Shown piece by piece: positions 10,063 to 19,049 of a stretch of 32,774 nucleotides of DNA. This DNA is from Protostelium mycophagum (Eukaryota; Evosea; Variosea; Protosteliida; Protosteliaceae), in assembly GCA_002081555.1 (NCBI GenBank), contig MZNV01001629.1, forward strand, positions 1 through 32,774. The letters are read 5' to 3'. Positions within the stretch are counted from its first letter, which is position 1, and each line of letters begins with the position of its first letter. The notes under the pieces were generated by a model. It was not told the DNA's origin and ran no database searches. It saw only the letters and a program-made list of their open reading frames with translations. The position numbers and the translations under genes are program-made.

Positions 10063-10459
10063 ATAATCGTATGAATCAATCAAAAGATCTTCACAAAAAT
10101 AATCACGTGACAGTTGTAGAACATAGCCATCATCATATGAGCCTCTACAACGACGTAAGAGAGTCCCTGGGTGCCCCTGTGTTTTCCCTCCCCCTTTTCG
10201 GTGAACCATCATCTACAACCACAACTTGGACATCACCTCCCCCCTCCACCAAGTTCAGCCAGCCCGAGGTTGCTGCCAACATCGCCTGTCGTCATATTCT
10301 GAGAGTCAAAAACGGTAATCTTCAGCGGATTACGTGTGACGTTTGATGATTTCACAAATGTCAATCTGTCCCAGACATCTGAGATAGATCTGCAGATTTT
10401 ATAACCCCAGTTTCGTCTTAAGAGACATTACACACTGCCCCCTTCCCCAGCAAGCACTT
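10063..10459. promoter_or_regulatory. Divergent intergenic region, BRCC36-like / GARP gene
   Basis: 397 bp. Minus-strand reading stays open up to ATG 10212 and could extend the BRCC36-like N-terminus. The octamer CGTTGTAG occurs on the minus strand at 10145-10152. Shortly before the GARP start there is a C-rich tract ending ccttccccag, which could be the acceptor of a 5'-UTR intron. tcacgtga (E-box) lies near 10105. No other gene is seen. Confidence 0.35.
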
Positions 10460-11134
10460 ATGTTAATGTCTAGAGAAACAGACTACCCCAACATATATGA
10501 ACGCAATGGAGTCCCCTCTTATAACATGATCAACGGTCACAATATGATCAACATCCCAAACAATCAGAACATGTACCTGCCGATACAGAGGAGCGCGGAG
10601 AGAGACCTCTTCTTCTCTGAAACAGAACTCGATCAATACTTGCAGTATCAGATGGGAAGGAGGTCAGACCCGATCGATCCGTTCAACAAACCCGTTCCAT
10701 ACTTGTTTACTCCAGTCGGATGGCAAACAGACCACCTCGCTCCGCCACTTCATAAGGTTATCAGAGAGCCACCACCTCCCACTCTTATCACAGCGCCATC
10801 ACTGGCAAATGTCGGTCGTTTAGACATACACGCCACACCCACACAGACAACACCCAGAGGACAGACGGCTCCAAGTCGTCTGAGCTGGACACCAGAATTA
10901 CATCAACTCTTCGAGGAGGCGGTAGAATCTCTCGGCTCTAAAGCGACGGCGAAGAATGTCCTGCTGCTGATGATTCAAAATGGTGCTGACAGATCTGCTC
11001 TCACACGGATCAGAGTCGCGAATCACTTGCAGTACTACAACACAAAGAAGGCAAGACAGACCGAAGGAAGGAGTCATTCATCAGACGATGGCAAGACGTC
11101 AGAGAAGACAAAAGGAGAGAAGACAAAATTGTAA
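10460..11134 (+). CDS. GARP (G2-like/PHR-like Myb) domain transcription factor 1
   Basis: Single exon, 224 aa. The N-terminal half is Asn/Pro-rich and unstructured. The DNA-binding domain lies at about residues 140-200: RLSWTPELHQLFEEAVESLG, then TAKNVLLLMIQNGADRSALT, then RIRVANHLQYYNTKKAR. The motifs correspond to plant GARP proteins: R-W-T-P-E-L-H, A-T-P-K-x-I-L-x-L-M, and V-x-S-H-L-Q-K-Y-R. Here SHLQKYR is replaced by NHLQYYNT. GARP proteins bind short AT/GC-mixed sites as monomers or dimers. The C-terminus is Lys/Ser-rich (KTSEKTKGEKTKL). A paralogue lies 1.8 kb downstream, beyond the inositol kinase gene. The start at 10460 is the first ATG after a stop; ATG 10466 is equally possible. 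Confidence 0.88.
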   Translation: MLMSRETDYPNIYERNGVPSYNMINGHNMINIPNNQNMYLPIQRSAERDLFFSETELDQYLQYQMGRRSDPIDPFNKPVPYLFTPVGWQTDHLAPPLHKVIREPPPPTLITAPSLANVGRLDIHATPTQTTPRGQTAPSRLSWTPELHQLFEEAVESLGSKATAKNVLLLMIQNGADRSALTRIRVANHLQYYNTKKARQTEGRSHSSDDGKTSEKTKGEKTKL

Positions 11135-11302
11135 ATAGAGTGGCTGTGAATCATCTCTTTTCATGTTCTTAACTTCTTCATGAAAAGCTATAAGTCTGTC
11201 AAATTGAGCGAGCGGGATTGCACTCTGAAAAACGAAGTTGGGAGCGTTGTCTAGAACACTGGTCTACAACCTCGAAATGTCGCATGCGAAAACACTTTTA
11301 AA

Positions 11303-12732
11303 ATGTCTGAACACAAGATAGCCGCACCCTTAGACAAGCCACTCGAACAATTCAACAACCAAACAGGAGGTCATGGCGACGCTTTTCTGAAGCAAGCAGA
11401 CAGAATCATGAAACATACCTCCAGTAAAGAGATCGGTTTCTATGAAGGTGACGTCATGAGATGATCTTGAGCCCGTCGTCACATGTCTCAGGTCCCTATA
11501 AGACAGCTACCAACCTCCATCCCTTCTTACCCAAGTATTACGGCATGACCAACATCAACGGCAAAGGTGACATCCGCTCATATGTACATCTAGACCAACA
11601 TTCTTTTGATACGCACTCTAACATCACCAGATTATATCACCATGCAGGACCTCACACACAACTTTAGATGTCCCAGTATTATGGATCTCAAAATGGGCAA
11701 CACAAGCATTGGCGACGATGCCAAACCAGAGAAGGCCGCTTCTATGAGGGAGAAGGATAATTCCACAACAACAACTACTCTCGGTTATCGCTTCACAGGA
11801 TATAGAGTGAGTCCTCCCATCCATCTTCCCGCCATCCCATCCCATTCAAAATTCAAAACCGACACGTCTCTTCAAAAAAATAAAACTTTTCCAGGTATAC
11901 GATTATTCCCAGAAAAGTCTCACAGTGAAGGACAAATCTTGGACCAAAAAAATCACGGTAGATAACGTGCTCGAGAACTTCAGGAATTTCTTCCACAACG
12001 GAAAAGACCTCAGAGTCCCCGTTGTAAAGGCCTTTCTGGCCGAGTTGGAGAAGGTGAGGAAGATCTGTCGGACTACAACGATGTTTGTGGACAAAAAAAT
12101 GTTTGGTACAATTTTTGGGATTTTTTCGGGGCTTTTGCTGAGGAGAATTTGAAATGAATTTTGTTTTATGTGAAGTGTATTTGCTATTTGGACAGAAACA
12201 AAATCTTTAAAAGACCAATTTCCGGTAAAGCTGTACACAAAATACAGTGACTGTGACGCATGGAACTATCATTCTTTTCGATGTCTTTGTGACCTATTGT
12301 CGCCGTCTTCTGCAACTCATGTGTCGAGGCCGCATAACATTATCTCTTGTCTAAAATTGTACAAATGAACTATCCATCTGCACCCACAAAATGCAATCTC
12401 CACAAGATCTTGGAGCCACAAGTTGGATCTGCACCGACAAATCACCAGCGTCCTCACATTCACTTCAGGTGCTCGCCTATTTTGAAAGCCAGACCGAGCT
12501 AAAGTTCATCTCATCCTCTCTGTTGTTCATCTACGAAGGTACTGTACGACCTGTCACATTTGACAGATGATGACGTATCCCAGGAGACGAAGAGCCAGAC
12601 ACGCCAGAGCCTCGTGTCATGCTGAAGATGATCGACTTTGCCCATGTCTTCAAGATGGGAAACGGCCAGAAAGATAACGGCTACATCATGGGCATAAAGA
12701 ACGTCATCGCGACTTTGCATGAGCTGCTGTAG
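11303..12732 (+). CDS. Inositol polyphosphate kinase (IPMK/IP6K family)
   Basis: Six exons: 11303-11447, 11492-11566, 11631-11806, 11895-12053, 12469-12538, 12584-12732; 257 aa, the size of short IPK2/IPMK enzymes. Family hallmarks in order: GGHGDAFLK (substrate/nucleotide lobe), DYITMQDLTHNFRCPSIMDL with KMG, which holds the PxxxDxKxG inositol-binding signature (residues 88-96), EKDNSTTTTTLGYRFTGYRV, SSSLLFIYEG (about 201-209), and the metal-binding MIDFAH (224-229) near the C-terminus. These enzymes add phosphates to Ins(1,4,5)P3/IP4/IP5 or make pyrophosphates from IP6; which of these is made cannot be told from the sequence. Phases agree at all five junctions. Intron 4 is 415 nt. AATAAA starts 8 nt after the stop. 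TGACGTCA lies in intron 1. Confidence 0.9.
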
Positions 12733-12975
12733 ACCGCATAATAAAGGATCTCGGTTTGGAAGAAGCACACCAGAATCTCAGATATATCTGTGTCTGTGGG
12801 ACCTGCCAATCTATCACAGATCACGGACCCATGTCAGGCGATTTGACGGAAAACTGGGAGAAATTTTGTCTTTCTGTCAGAAATCGGAGATGATCTGACG
12901 GGCATCTACGAGATCTAGTGTAGTCACGACAACCCGATTTTGTGAGGACCACAGTCATTATAAAGGAAGTGGACG

Positions 12976-13519
12976 ATGAACAAGATGAGTGAAGACAGCT
13001 TTGAGAACTTGTGGGACTTGAACAGTGACTTTTTGTCTATGGAGCGAGAATTAGACCTCTTTATTGCCAGCCAAACACAATCTTGGGGTTCGATGCAGGT
13101 GATAGGATCACTGCGAGACTTTATAGGTGCTCACATTTGTTCAGGGATACACTGTCATACCGAATTGCTCCTTCTGGAACGAATCAGATCATTCCGCACA
13201 ATCATCACCACAGACGACACCCGAGTCTTCACCACCTGTATCACCAGCACAAACCACATCGACATACGCCCAAAAGGTGGTCGAGTCAAAACGTCTAAAT
13301 TGGACGCCGGAACTACATAGACAGTTCGAGGCCTCGGTCGAAGTGCTCGGCCACGCAGCGACTGCAAAGAATGTGATGTCGCTGATGATCAAGTCTGGAA
13401 TCGACCCCTCACAACTCACAAGAGTGAGAGTCGCGAACCATTTACAATACTATAAGACGAGGAAGGCTCAATTAGGCAAGAAAAAGATCGCACAGAGAGA
13501 GACGACAGGATGCCGATAG
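12976..13519 (+). CDS. GARP (G2-like/PHR-like Myb) domain transcription factor 2
   Basis: Exons 12976-13098 and 13145-13519 with a 46-nt phase-0 intron; 165 aa. The N-terminus is acidic (EDSFENLWDLNSDFLSME), then a Ser/Pro/Thr linker, then the DNA-binding domain at about 95-155: RLNWTPELHRQFEASVEVLG, then TAKNVMSLMIKSGIDPSQLT, then RVRVANHLQYYKTRKAQ. About two thirds of the domain residues match the GARP factor at 10460, including the unusual NHLQYY, so the two are close paralogues. The remainder after the domain is short and basic. The intergenic gap to the kinase gene upstream is only 243 bp and holds nothing else recognisable apart from that gene's AATAAA. Confidence 0.88.
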
Positions 13520-13612
13520 AACGAATGCCAAAACAACCCCTGTAGATAAATGAGCCTCGAAAACTGAAATATTTCATTATTTTTTGAAGATCAGAACGAA
13601 ACGCCACACAAG

Positions 13613-14556
13613 ATGGATTTAAGAAGGAGAAAAGATGAAGACGACGGGTTAGAACTGATGGATGAGCAGGGTGGAAATCATGAGGATCGTACTCTAAGAT
13701 CACTCAATTTTTTCAGATCAGATCGACTTTATTGAGAGATTGACAAAGAAGAACCAGAAATTGAACACGATATGGAGAGTAAGCCACAGATCTTAAGACA
13801 ATTCAAAATACATTGAAACGAACCAATCCAGTGGGTCTTCTCCATTTTAGCAGCTATTTTGGCCCTTGGCAAGCTCATAACAGCCATCAGCCCGCTCTAT
13901 CTCCAAATTCATGAAGAGATCGAAGCGGCACCTTTGGATGTGATCAGGCTGATGGAAGTGGCCTCGACCATCTCATTTCTATATTCAGGTGAAGATGATC
14001 GAAATAATCCTTCCACACAAGTACCACCATCTCTTTCCAAAATTGTGTCTGCAGAGCTGCAAAAATGAAATCACAATGCCCTTCCATCACTTTGTCGTCA
14101 ATCGGACTTCTAAGGATTCACAGCTCTCTATATCATGCCAGAAAGTACACTGAAGAATGATAAAGTCATCGTGACATCAACCATCCTCACAACGATCGGC
14201 TTCGTCTTGTGGTATGTTCTGTTGCCAACAGAGAAGGTGATGCTTCTACATCACTGCAGTTTTCAATCCCACATTTCTGTTATCTTGTGCTGCAGGCGTG
14301 TTCCGTTTCTTTATAATATTTGAAATTCAAACTGTGGATTTCCCGCCAATCCTTTTGGCTGTTTTTTTATCGTGCCGCAAGCACTGAAAGATTCCATCAA
14401 CAACACTCAAAGATGCAGATCATGCACAACGTCTGGATCTTCGGCATCAACAGCATCTACAGCATCATCGTCTTTTGGGTGGACAGATCGATGAGGGACA
14501 CAGATGAAGAGATACAAGGTCTGCACAAGTACAGATATAACCTCAAGACGATATAG
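13613..14556 (+). CDS. Small three-span membrane protein
   Basis: Exons 13613-13670, 13717-13778, 13832-13988, 14124-14236, 14419-14556; 175 aa. Phases agree at each junction. The cytosolic N-terminus is charged (MDLRRRKDEDDGLELMDEQD). Hydrophobic segments: VFSILAAILALGKLITAIS, then VTSTILTTIGFVLWYVLLP, then WIFGINSIYSIIVFWV, the last followed by a charged tail ending YRYNLKTI. A weaker hydrophobic stretch (ASTISFLYSALYIMP) may be a fourth span. No family is recognised. AATAAA lies near 14574. The last intron (182 nt) contains open frames in two other phases and TTTCCCGCC near 14337, so the exon 4/5 junction is the least certain. The N-terminus could act at an internal membrane; no signal peptide is seen. 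Confidence 0.6.
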
Positions 14557-14804
14557 ACACGACCTTCTAAAAGAATAAAAGTTTTGTATTCCCAGAGTTT
14601 TTTTAACAATAATTGTTTTATTTTATTTTGAAGATATTTTCTTGGCACTTGAGCACCATTTTGCTTTGGAGATCATTATATACAAAGATATAATAAGGCT
14701 GGTGTACTGCACCATGTTCTATACGGAGAGAGCCACACCAATTTGTGTTGCTGTCCTGGAGCACTTACGGCATCATCGTATCTCCAACAGATCACAAAAT
14801 CAAA

Positions 14805-15656
14805 ATGCTCCGATATTGCGCCTCTTTAGGCCCCAAAAAGCCTTCACTTATTCGAGCGACGCCCGTTCGTTTGTCATCATCGTCAACACCAGATGCCAAG
14901 ACACTCGCACTCCACATCGAGAATCAGTGGATACGATATAATCTTCGCAACAGCACCAAATACGAGAAGGTATCTGCCATCATTTTTGTCAAGTCATTCT
15001 TACATTTTTAGGGTACACCAGAGGAACAATCAGTGGCGAAACTATCAAAGCTATGCACCGCACAATTGAATCAATTTCAGAAGCTACGGCAGGAGAGGAA
15101 GGCGTCCCCCGTGTTTAAAAATGAGATGGCCGTGAAGTTTTACAGTTGGCTACTTCTAAGCATATATGGGGGAAAGAAGGAGTTCTTCAGAGGTGCTCAT
15201 GATGCGATCAGATACATCTTTCAGAGTGAGTGTTCTTCATCATTCAAAAGTGATCATATGGGCTTTATCATTTTTGATTAACACACTTTTGTCAACAAAT
15301 AAAATTTATTCACAAAAAGACTTGCAGCAGAGCCGCAGCGTTGTGGCATCATGTTATACAAAATAAAATCAGCATGCCTCTCCATCAGAGGTCAATATTG
15401 TGTTGTGGATACGAATTCTACAGAAATAAAGATTCAAAAAATAATACAACAGGCATCATGCTTGTGCTGCAACTGTGTTGTATGAAAGCCGTTACAAATA
15501 AAAATCGCGAAAGAATAGGTGCCGAAGCGCCCGCAGCGGTTGTTTGTGAATACAAAAATGAAGAGGATGTCTTTGACTGATCTATTTTTAGAATGTACAG
15601 AGCCAGATGAGCCACTTGGTCTGTCGGGTGAAATCAGCACACCAGAGGTGCGATAA
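14805..15656 (+). CDS. Unrecognised protein with mitochondrial presequence
   Basis: Exons 14805-14969, 15012-15225, 15592-15656; introns 42 and 366 nt; 147 aa. The N-terminus MLRYCASLGPKKPSLIRATP continues with VRLSSSS: basic, Ser-rich and without acids, a clear matrix-targeting type. The body is helical: SVAKLSKLCTAQLNQFQKLR, then FYSWLLLSIYGGKKEFFRGA, then HDAIRYIF. The last exon gives PDEPLGLSGEISTPEVR and a stop. The phase-1 junction (CAG A + AA) restores this frame; the other open frame across the same exon runs into the next gene and is rejected. The pattern vaguely recalls Mba1/Tim44-like folds, but I cannot support that. The long second intron starts GTGAGTG and ends ATTTTTAG. Confidence 0.6.
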
Positions 15657-15691
15657 TATTCGTGATTCACGCGATGAGATGTCACAAAATC

Positions 15692-15741
15692 TTCCCGCCA
15701 AATTTTTCGCACCAAGATTTTCCCGCCAAAATTTTCCCGCC
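15692..15741 (+). promoter_or_regulatory. Three E2F/DP-type TTCCCGCC boxes
   Basis: CTTCCCGCC at 15691-15699, TTTTCCCGCC at 15718-15727 and again at 15732-15741. The last lies directly before the ATG at 15745. TTTSSCGC is the conserved E2F/DP binding core, typical of S-phase genes. Other single boxes in the window are near 4877 and 17656. Confidence 0.55.
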
Positions 15742-15744
15742 AAA

Positions 15745-16640
15745 ATGAACGGAAATCAGGTGCGCGAGTTCTTAGAATTTGGTCGGCAGATGATAAAACA
15801 GAACCCCACAGCATTCAGAAATTTCCGCAGAATATTGTACATCAAGAGCCGCATCACCAGCATAGAGTTCTTCGCGCCACATCCTTTTGGCAGGTGGGTC
15901 TATATGTCTCGTTGTAGACGCACAGATCTAAAAATAGTAGCAGAGAGAATTTCTCAAAGAGTGACCAGTTGAAGTTTTGCGTGACGGTGACATCTGTCAT
16001 CGATGCGGAAGGCAAGGACGGCCGTGAGTTTTTATTATTGTTTTAATTTATTTTAGAATATTTAATTATTATTTCAATTTATTTTAGAATATTTTTATTC
16101 TTTTAATGTTCATTTTCATACAAATTTATGGGATGAAAAATATTTTTTGTTGCAGAATCAATTTATTTTATATTTTTCAAGACGAATAAAAATTATTGCA
16201 TCAAAATATCTTGTTGCTAATGAACAAAACACAAAAATATTCTTTGCAACAAAATCTCAAAGGAAATCGACACCAAGGCATTGCGATGTGACCCACGGTA
16301 ACTGACGTGCAATTAACGTGCGCGTTGAGGGGGTTGCCCGATCGAAGTGCTTTGCTCACGAAATTTCACAAAAAATAACAGAAAAACACATCTTTGCAAG
16401 CCGCGAAACGCAAACGCATTTTGGCCTCAATTGTATAGTTCGAATGTGTTGTTCTACACTCGCTTGAAAGTGTCGGAAAGCTGACCCAAAATCCTTCACA
16501 ACATGGAAGATGATCATCGCTCAATCTCTTTAGGTGTACTGGCTGGTGACACGTTGACAACAAGCTGGACGACAAGTCAGGAGATCACTGGATGGAAATT
16601 AGAAGCCATCATGCCTTACCCCGTGTGTTTTTCGTTGTAG
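15745..16640 (+). CDS. Unrecognised small protein behind three E2F-like boxes
   Basis: Exons 15745-15893, 15941-16023, 16534-16640; 112 aa. The protein starts MNGNQVREFLEFGRQMIKQN, then FRRILYIKSRITSIEFFAPH. The second exon reads FSKSDQLKFCVTVTSVIDAE, the third VLAGDTLTTSWTTSQEITGW and ends PYPVCFSL. All three are joined in phase (2, then 1). The alternation of beta-strand-like segments suggests a small beta-rich domain, but no family is recognised. The second intron is 510 nt and very AT-rich. In the first intron the octamer CGTTGTAG lies 23 nt before the chosen acceptor; using it as acceptor instead would give an earlier stop. The stop codon itself is the TAG of a second CGTTGTAG, and two AATAAA follow near 16660-16672. 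The E2F boxes suggest S-phase expression. Confidence 0.5.
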
Positions 16641-16730
16641 TTATAATTGTAGATGCACAATAAACAACAATAAATATGATGAGAGAAATGAGGTGATGAC
16701 AAGATGTTTGTTACAGATCGTGATGTTTAT

Positions 16731-17045
16731 TTAGAGGATGTTGCATCCGCAGCCAGCACCACAACCGCAGATGTTGCAGCCAGCACCACAGCCTCCATGA
16801 AGTCCCATGGACAGCTGGACTTTGCTTCCGTCTGTAAGTTCGACCTCATCGCCCAAGACCCGTCCATTAGACAATATGTTCTGGTGATAAGTTGGGATGC
16901 CCTTCAATGAGAGGATCTGACTCTTCAGTCCTTGAACGTTTGTGGCCTCCACATTGAATACCTAAAGAGGATCAGATGAAGTTGATGATCATCACAACGA
17001 GCCGATCACCTCGCCGGTAGATACGCTTGTTATTTTGATTGTCAT
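16731..17045 (-). CDS. Ubiquitin-like protein with Cys-rich tail and CaaX-like end
   Basis: Exons 17010-17045 and 16731-16961 with a 48-nt phase-0 intron; 88 aa. Residues 1-69 form a ubiquitin fold: MTIKITSVSTGEVFNVEAT, VQGLKSQI, GIPTYHQNILSNGRVL, ELTDGSKVQLSMGLHGG. They match ubiquitin's T-V/E-V...L-K...GIP...Q.L...G..L pattern and end in a di-glycine at 68-69. A 19-residue tail follows, CGAGCNICGCGAGCGCNIL, with six cysteines. Its last four residues, C-N-I-L, have the form of a CaaX prenylation box (Leu favours geranylgeranylation). Processing after GG would give a conjugatable modifier; prenylation would give a membrane-anchored form, as in plant MUB proteins. Which occurs is unknown. AATAAA overlaps the stop codon. 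Confidence 0.82.
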
Positions 17046-17426
17046 GTTTGTGTTGTGTGTTGTGTTGTTGTTCGAATTATGAAACTACTGCTTGTCTAAT
17101 GTTCATGCATTTCGAGGAGTTGCACCGAGGGTCTCAACCTTGTTTCACATCACTCAGACACGGTAACTATCGTAAAATATAATGCTCTTACCGTGAACTT
17201 GTGCTTCAGAAATATTCAAATAAAAAGGGCCTGTCTTTTTCAAATATTCAGAATAACCTTTTTTCTCTGAAGAAGGGCGACCTCTTTATCGTCAGTTTCT
17301 GCAGTCAAGCATTGTGGCAAGTTTGACATTTCACATTGTCTTTGGAGAGGAGATGATCGTCAGTTGGCATTTTTAAAGAGGTGAAATTAATATTTGCTCG
17401 GTGTTCTATGGTCCGGAAAAATTTGG
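17046..17426. other. Intergenic region without a recognised gene
   Basis: About 380 bp upstream of the ubiquitin-like gene. It contains low-complexity tgtgttgtg repeats at 17047-17070 and a weak inverted pair, acggtaa...ttaccgt, around 17160-17193. No coding signal or RNA gene is visible. Confidence 0.4.
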
Positions 17427-17585
17427 ATGTCTAAATTTTTATCTGGCATCGTCAAGGCGATTCTTCACCTCTCTTCAGGCTCCAAGTCGTCTAACGAGCT
17501 TTTGACCCCATATTATAGACATCAAATGGGTCATATTCAGCCCACGGCCACCTCCTGGGCAGAAATGGTTCAACTTTTCGCCTGA
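17427..17585 (+). CDS. Possible small protein or last exon
   Basis: An ORF of 52 codons from ATG 17427, open upstream to 17394. It begins MSKFLSGIVKAILHLSSGSK and ends HIQPTATSWAEMVQLFA, a protein-like composition. AATAAA follows about 40 nt after the stop (near 17627), which supports a transcript end here. It could also be the last exon of a gene whose earlier exons lie in 17046-17400. No family is recognised. Confidence 0.3.
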   Translation: MSKFLSGIVKAILHLSSGSKSSNELLTPYYRHQMGHIQPTATSWAEMVQLFA

Positions 17586-17655
17586 GAAACCGTCAAGAAA
17601 GATCACAAAGGATCAAAATGGTGTTGTAAAATAAATCAGTTTCTCTTTATCAAAA

Positions 17656-17665
17656 TCTTCCCGCC
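17656..17665 (+). promoter_or_regulatory. E2F-like box upstream of the Zn2Cys6-PAS gene
   Basis: TCTTCCCGCC about 92 bp before the ATG at 17757. The surrounding 70 bp also contain tataagaagaatg just before the start codon. It is a single core only, so this is weak evidence for regulation. Confidence 0.35.
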
Positions 17666-17756
17666 ACACGACACACGGTCATCTCTGCTCTTTTGGGTCG
17701 GAAGACGTTCAAAGTGCTGCTAACTTCTACTCTCTCGAATATAAGAAGAATGCGCG

Positions 17757-18788
17757 ATGGATGATACAGAAGATCAACGACATATCCCAAAACAAGTGCC
17801 ATTGCCAGTGGCAACAGAGGTGAGCGTTGATTGTGAAGAGTTCTCAATTCTGACTTGAAGAAAAGAAGAAAACAACAGCATCCAAGCGCAAGTTATCCTT
17901 ATCATCCTCGGGGACAAATCCATTTGCATCAAAGGAACCAAATAGCAAGAGGTCACAAGTACCTCGAGCTTGTTCGCATTGCCGAAGGACACATGCAGGT
18001 GAGCCATGGCGAAACTTCATATTCATCCTTAATCTTCATAAGGGTGTGGAAAAGAGCGTCCTTGTAAGCGATGTATCCAAAACAACCTGGAGTGCACGGA
18101 CTCCCCACGAAAGAGAAGAACGGCACGGGTTAAAGAGGACAATACTGCAGAAGACGATGGAAGCGATGAAGCGGTCCCAGAGACACCACCAGTAGGACAA
18201 ACGCCTACATTTGGCGATTTCATCGGTGATCCCAGCTCAGATGGGCTTCTATGCCCCCCTCCAGAAGACAAGAATCTCATACCCTCTATCAACACACCTC
18301 TATCGGACGAGCTTCTCTTCGGAATCAATGAGAACCTCACACCCTCGACGTCATTCGATTTCGGCCAGACATCCAACTTGGTCGAAGAAAATCAAAGGCT
18401 GAACCAGAAGGCCCATGGTTTAGAAGCACAGCTTTGGTACCTAAACGAACAGATGGCACAGCAGCAGGAACAGAGTCAGAGGAACGTCTTCACAGGGACA
18501 CAGATGGACGTCTCCATTTCGGTCTGGTCCTCTCGCTCGGACGGCGATCACGTCTTGATCGAATTCAATGAGAAGTTTAAGAGTATGTGTGGATGGGATA
18601 CAGAAGCATTAACCACCAACTTCACGCTTCAAAACTTCTTCTGTGGCCAAACAGAAAACTTTCCAAGTATTAAGACGGCAAAGATGAGGACATCTACGGG
18701 AGTCGTCGATGTCTTTGTGAATATTTATCCTATATTGGCGAGGGGACAAGCCAAGTATTACATTCTACATATACTACCGGTGTGTTGA
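17757..18788 (+). CDS. Zn2Cys6 zinc-cluster transcription factor with PAS domain
   Basis: Exons 17757-17819, 17866-17998, 18043-18788; introns 46 and 44 nt; 313 aa. A Lys-rich stretch (SKRKLSLSSSG) precedes the binuclear zinc cluster, cysteines 57, 60, 67, 73, 76 and 83: RACSHCRRTHAGCGKERPC, then KRCIQNNLEC. The spacing C-x2-C-x6-C-x5-C-x2-C-x6-C is exactly that of fungal zinc clusters. An acidic/Pro-rich linker, a coiled coil (LVEENQRLNQKAHGLEAQLW) and a C-terminal PAS-like domain follow (DHVLIEFNEKFKSMCGWDTE, then ARGQAKYYILHILPV). This architecture matches the fungal ERT1/RDS2/AcuK regulators of gluconeogenesis, whose cluster also begins ACSHC; orthology is inference. AATAAA lies near 18984. 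The second intron splits the cluster between Cys60 and Cys67. Confidence 0.9.
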
Positions 18789-19049
18789 GAGTGCCGAGGA
18801 GATGGACATCGTCTCCGTTTTGAAGCGCTCAGAATAGAGACCACCTGTTTCTCAACTGTTTTTGTTTCATTTATTTTCGTGTTTGTTTTTTGATGACCTG
18901 GTGAATGAACGATGCATCACTCGAGACTTGTAGCTGTCTACAGTATATAGATCTTGTATTATTTGTAATGTGATCTCGTCGTACAAATAAATTCTGTCTT
19001 CATAATGTGAAGTAAAAAATTGGCTGGTTGTAGTTGAACGGTCATTCCA
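18789..19049. other. 3' flank of the Zn2Cys6 gene
   Basis: Contains AATAAA near 18984 and a T-rich stretch. A 126-codon minus-strand ORF (18867-19247) spans it but shows no protein-like features and covers the polyadenylation region, so it is treated as spurious. Confidence 0.4.

Noticed and set aside
10071-10346. 91-codon plus-strand ORF upstream of the GARP gene
   Set aside because: It lies opposite the BRCC36-like 5' region, is low in complexity, and no splice connects it in frame to the GARP exon.
15894-15917. 24-nt intron ending in CGTTGTAG in the E2F-box gene
   Set aside because: Using the acceptor at 15940 gives a normal 47-nt intron and a longer coherent product. The octamer-ended version stops early, and 24 nt would be shorter than any well-supported intron here.
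15607-15972. A plus-strand frame open from the mitochondrial-type gene through the E2F boxes into the next gene, suggesting one fused gene
   Set aside because: The correct phase-1 splice at 15225/15592 gives a different frame that ends at 15656. The fused frame would translate the TTTTCCCGCC boxes and has odd composition there.
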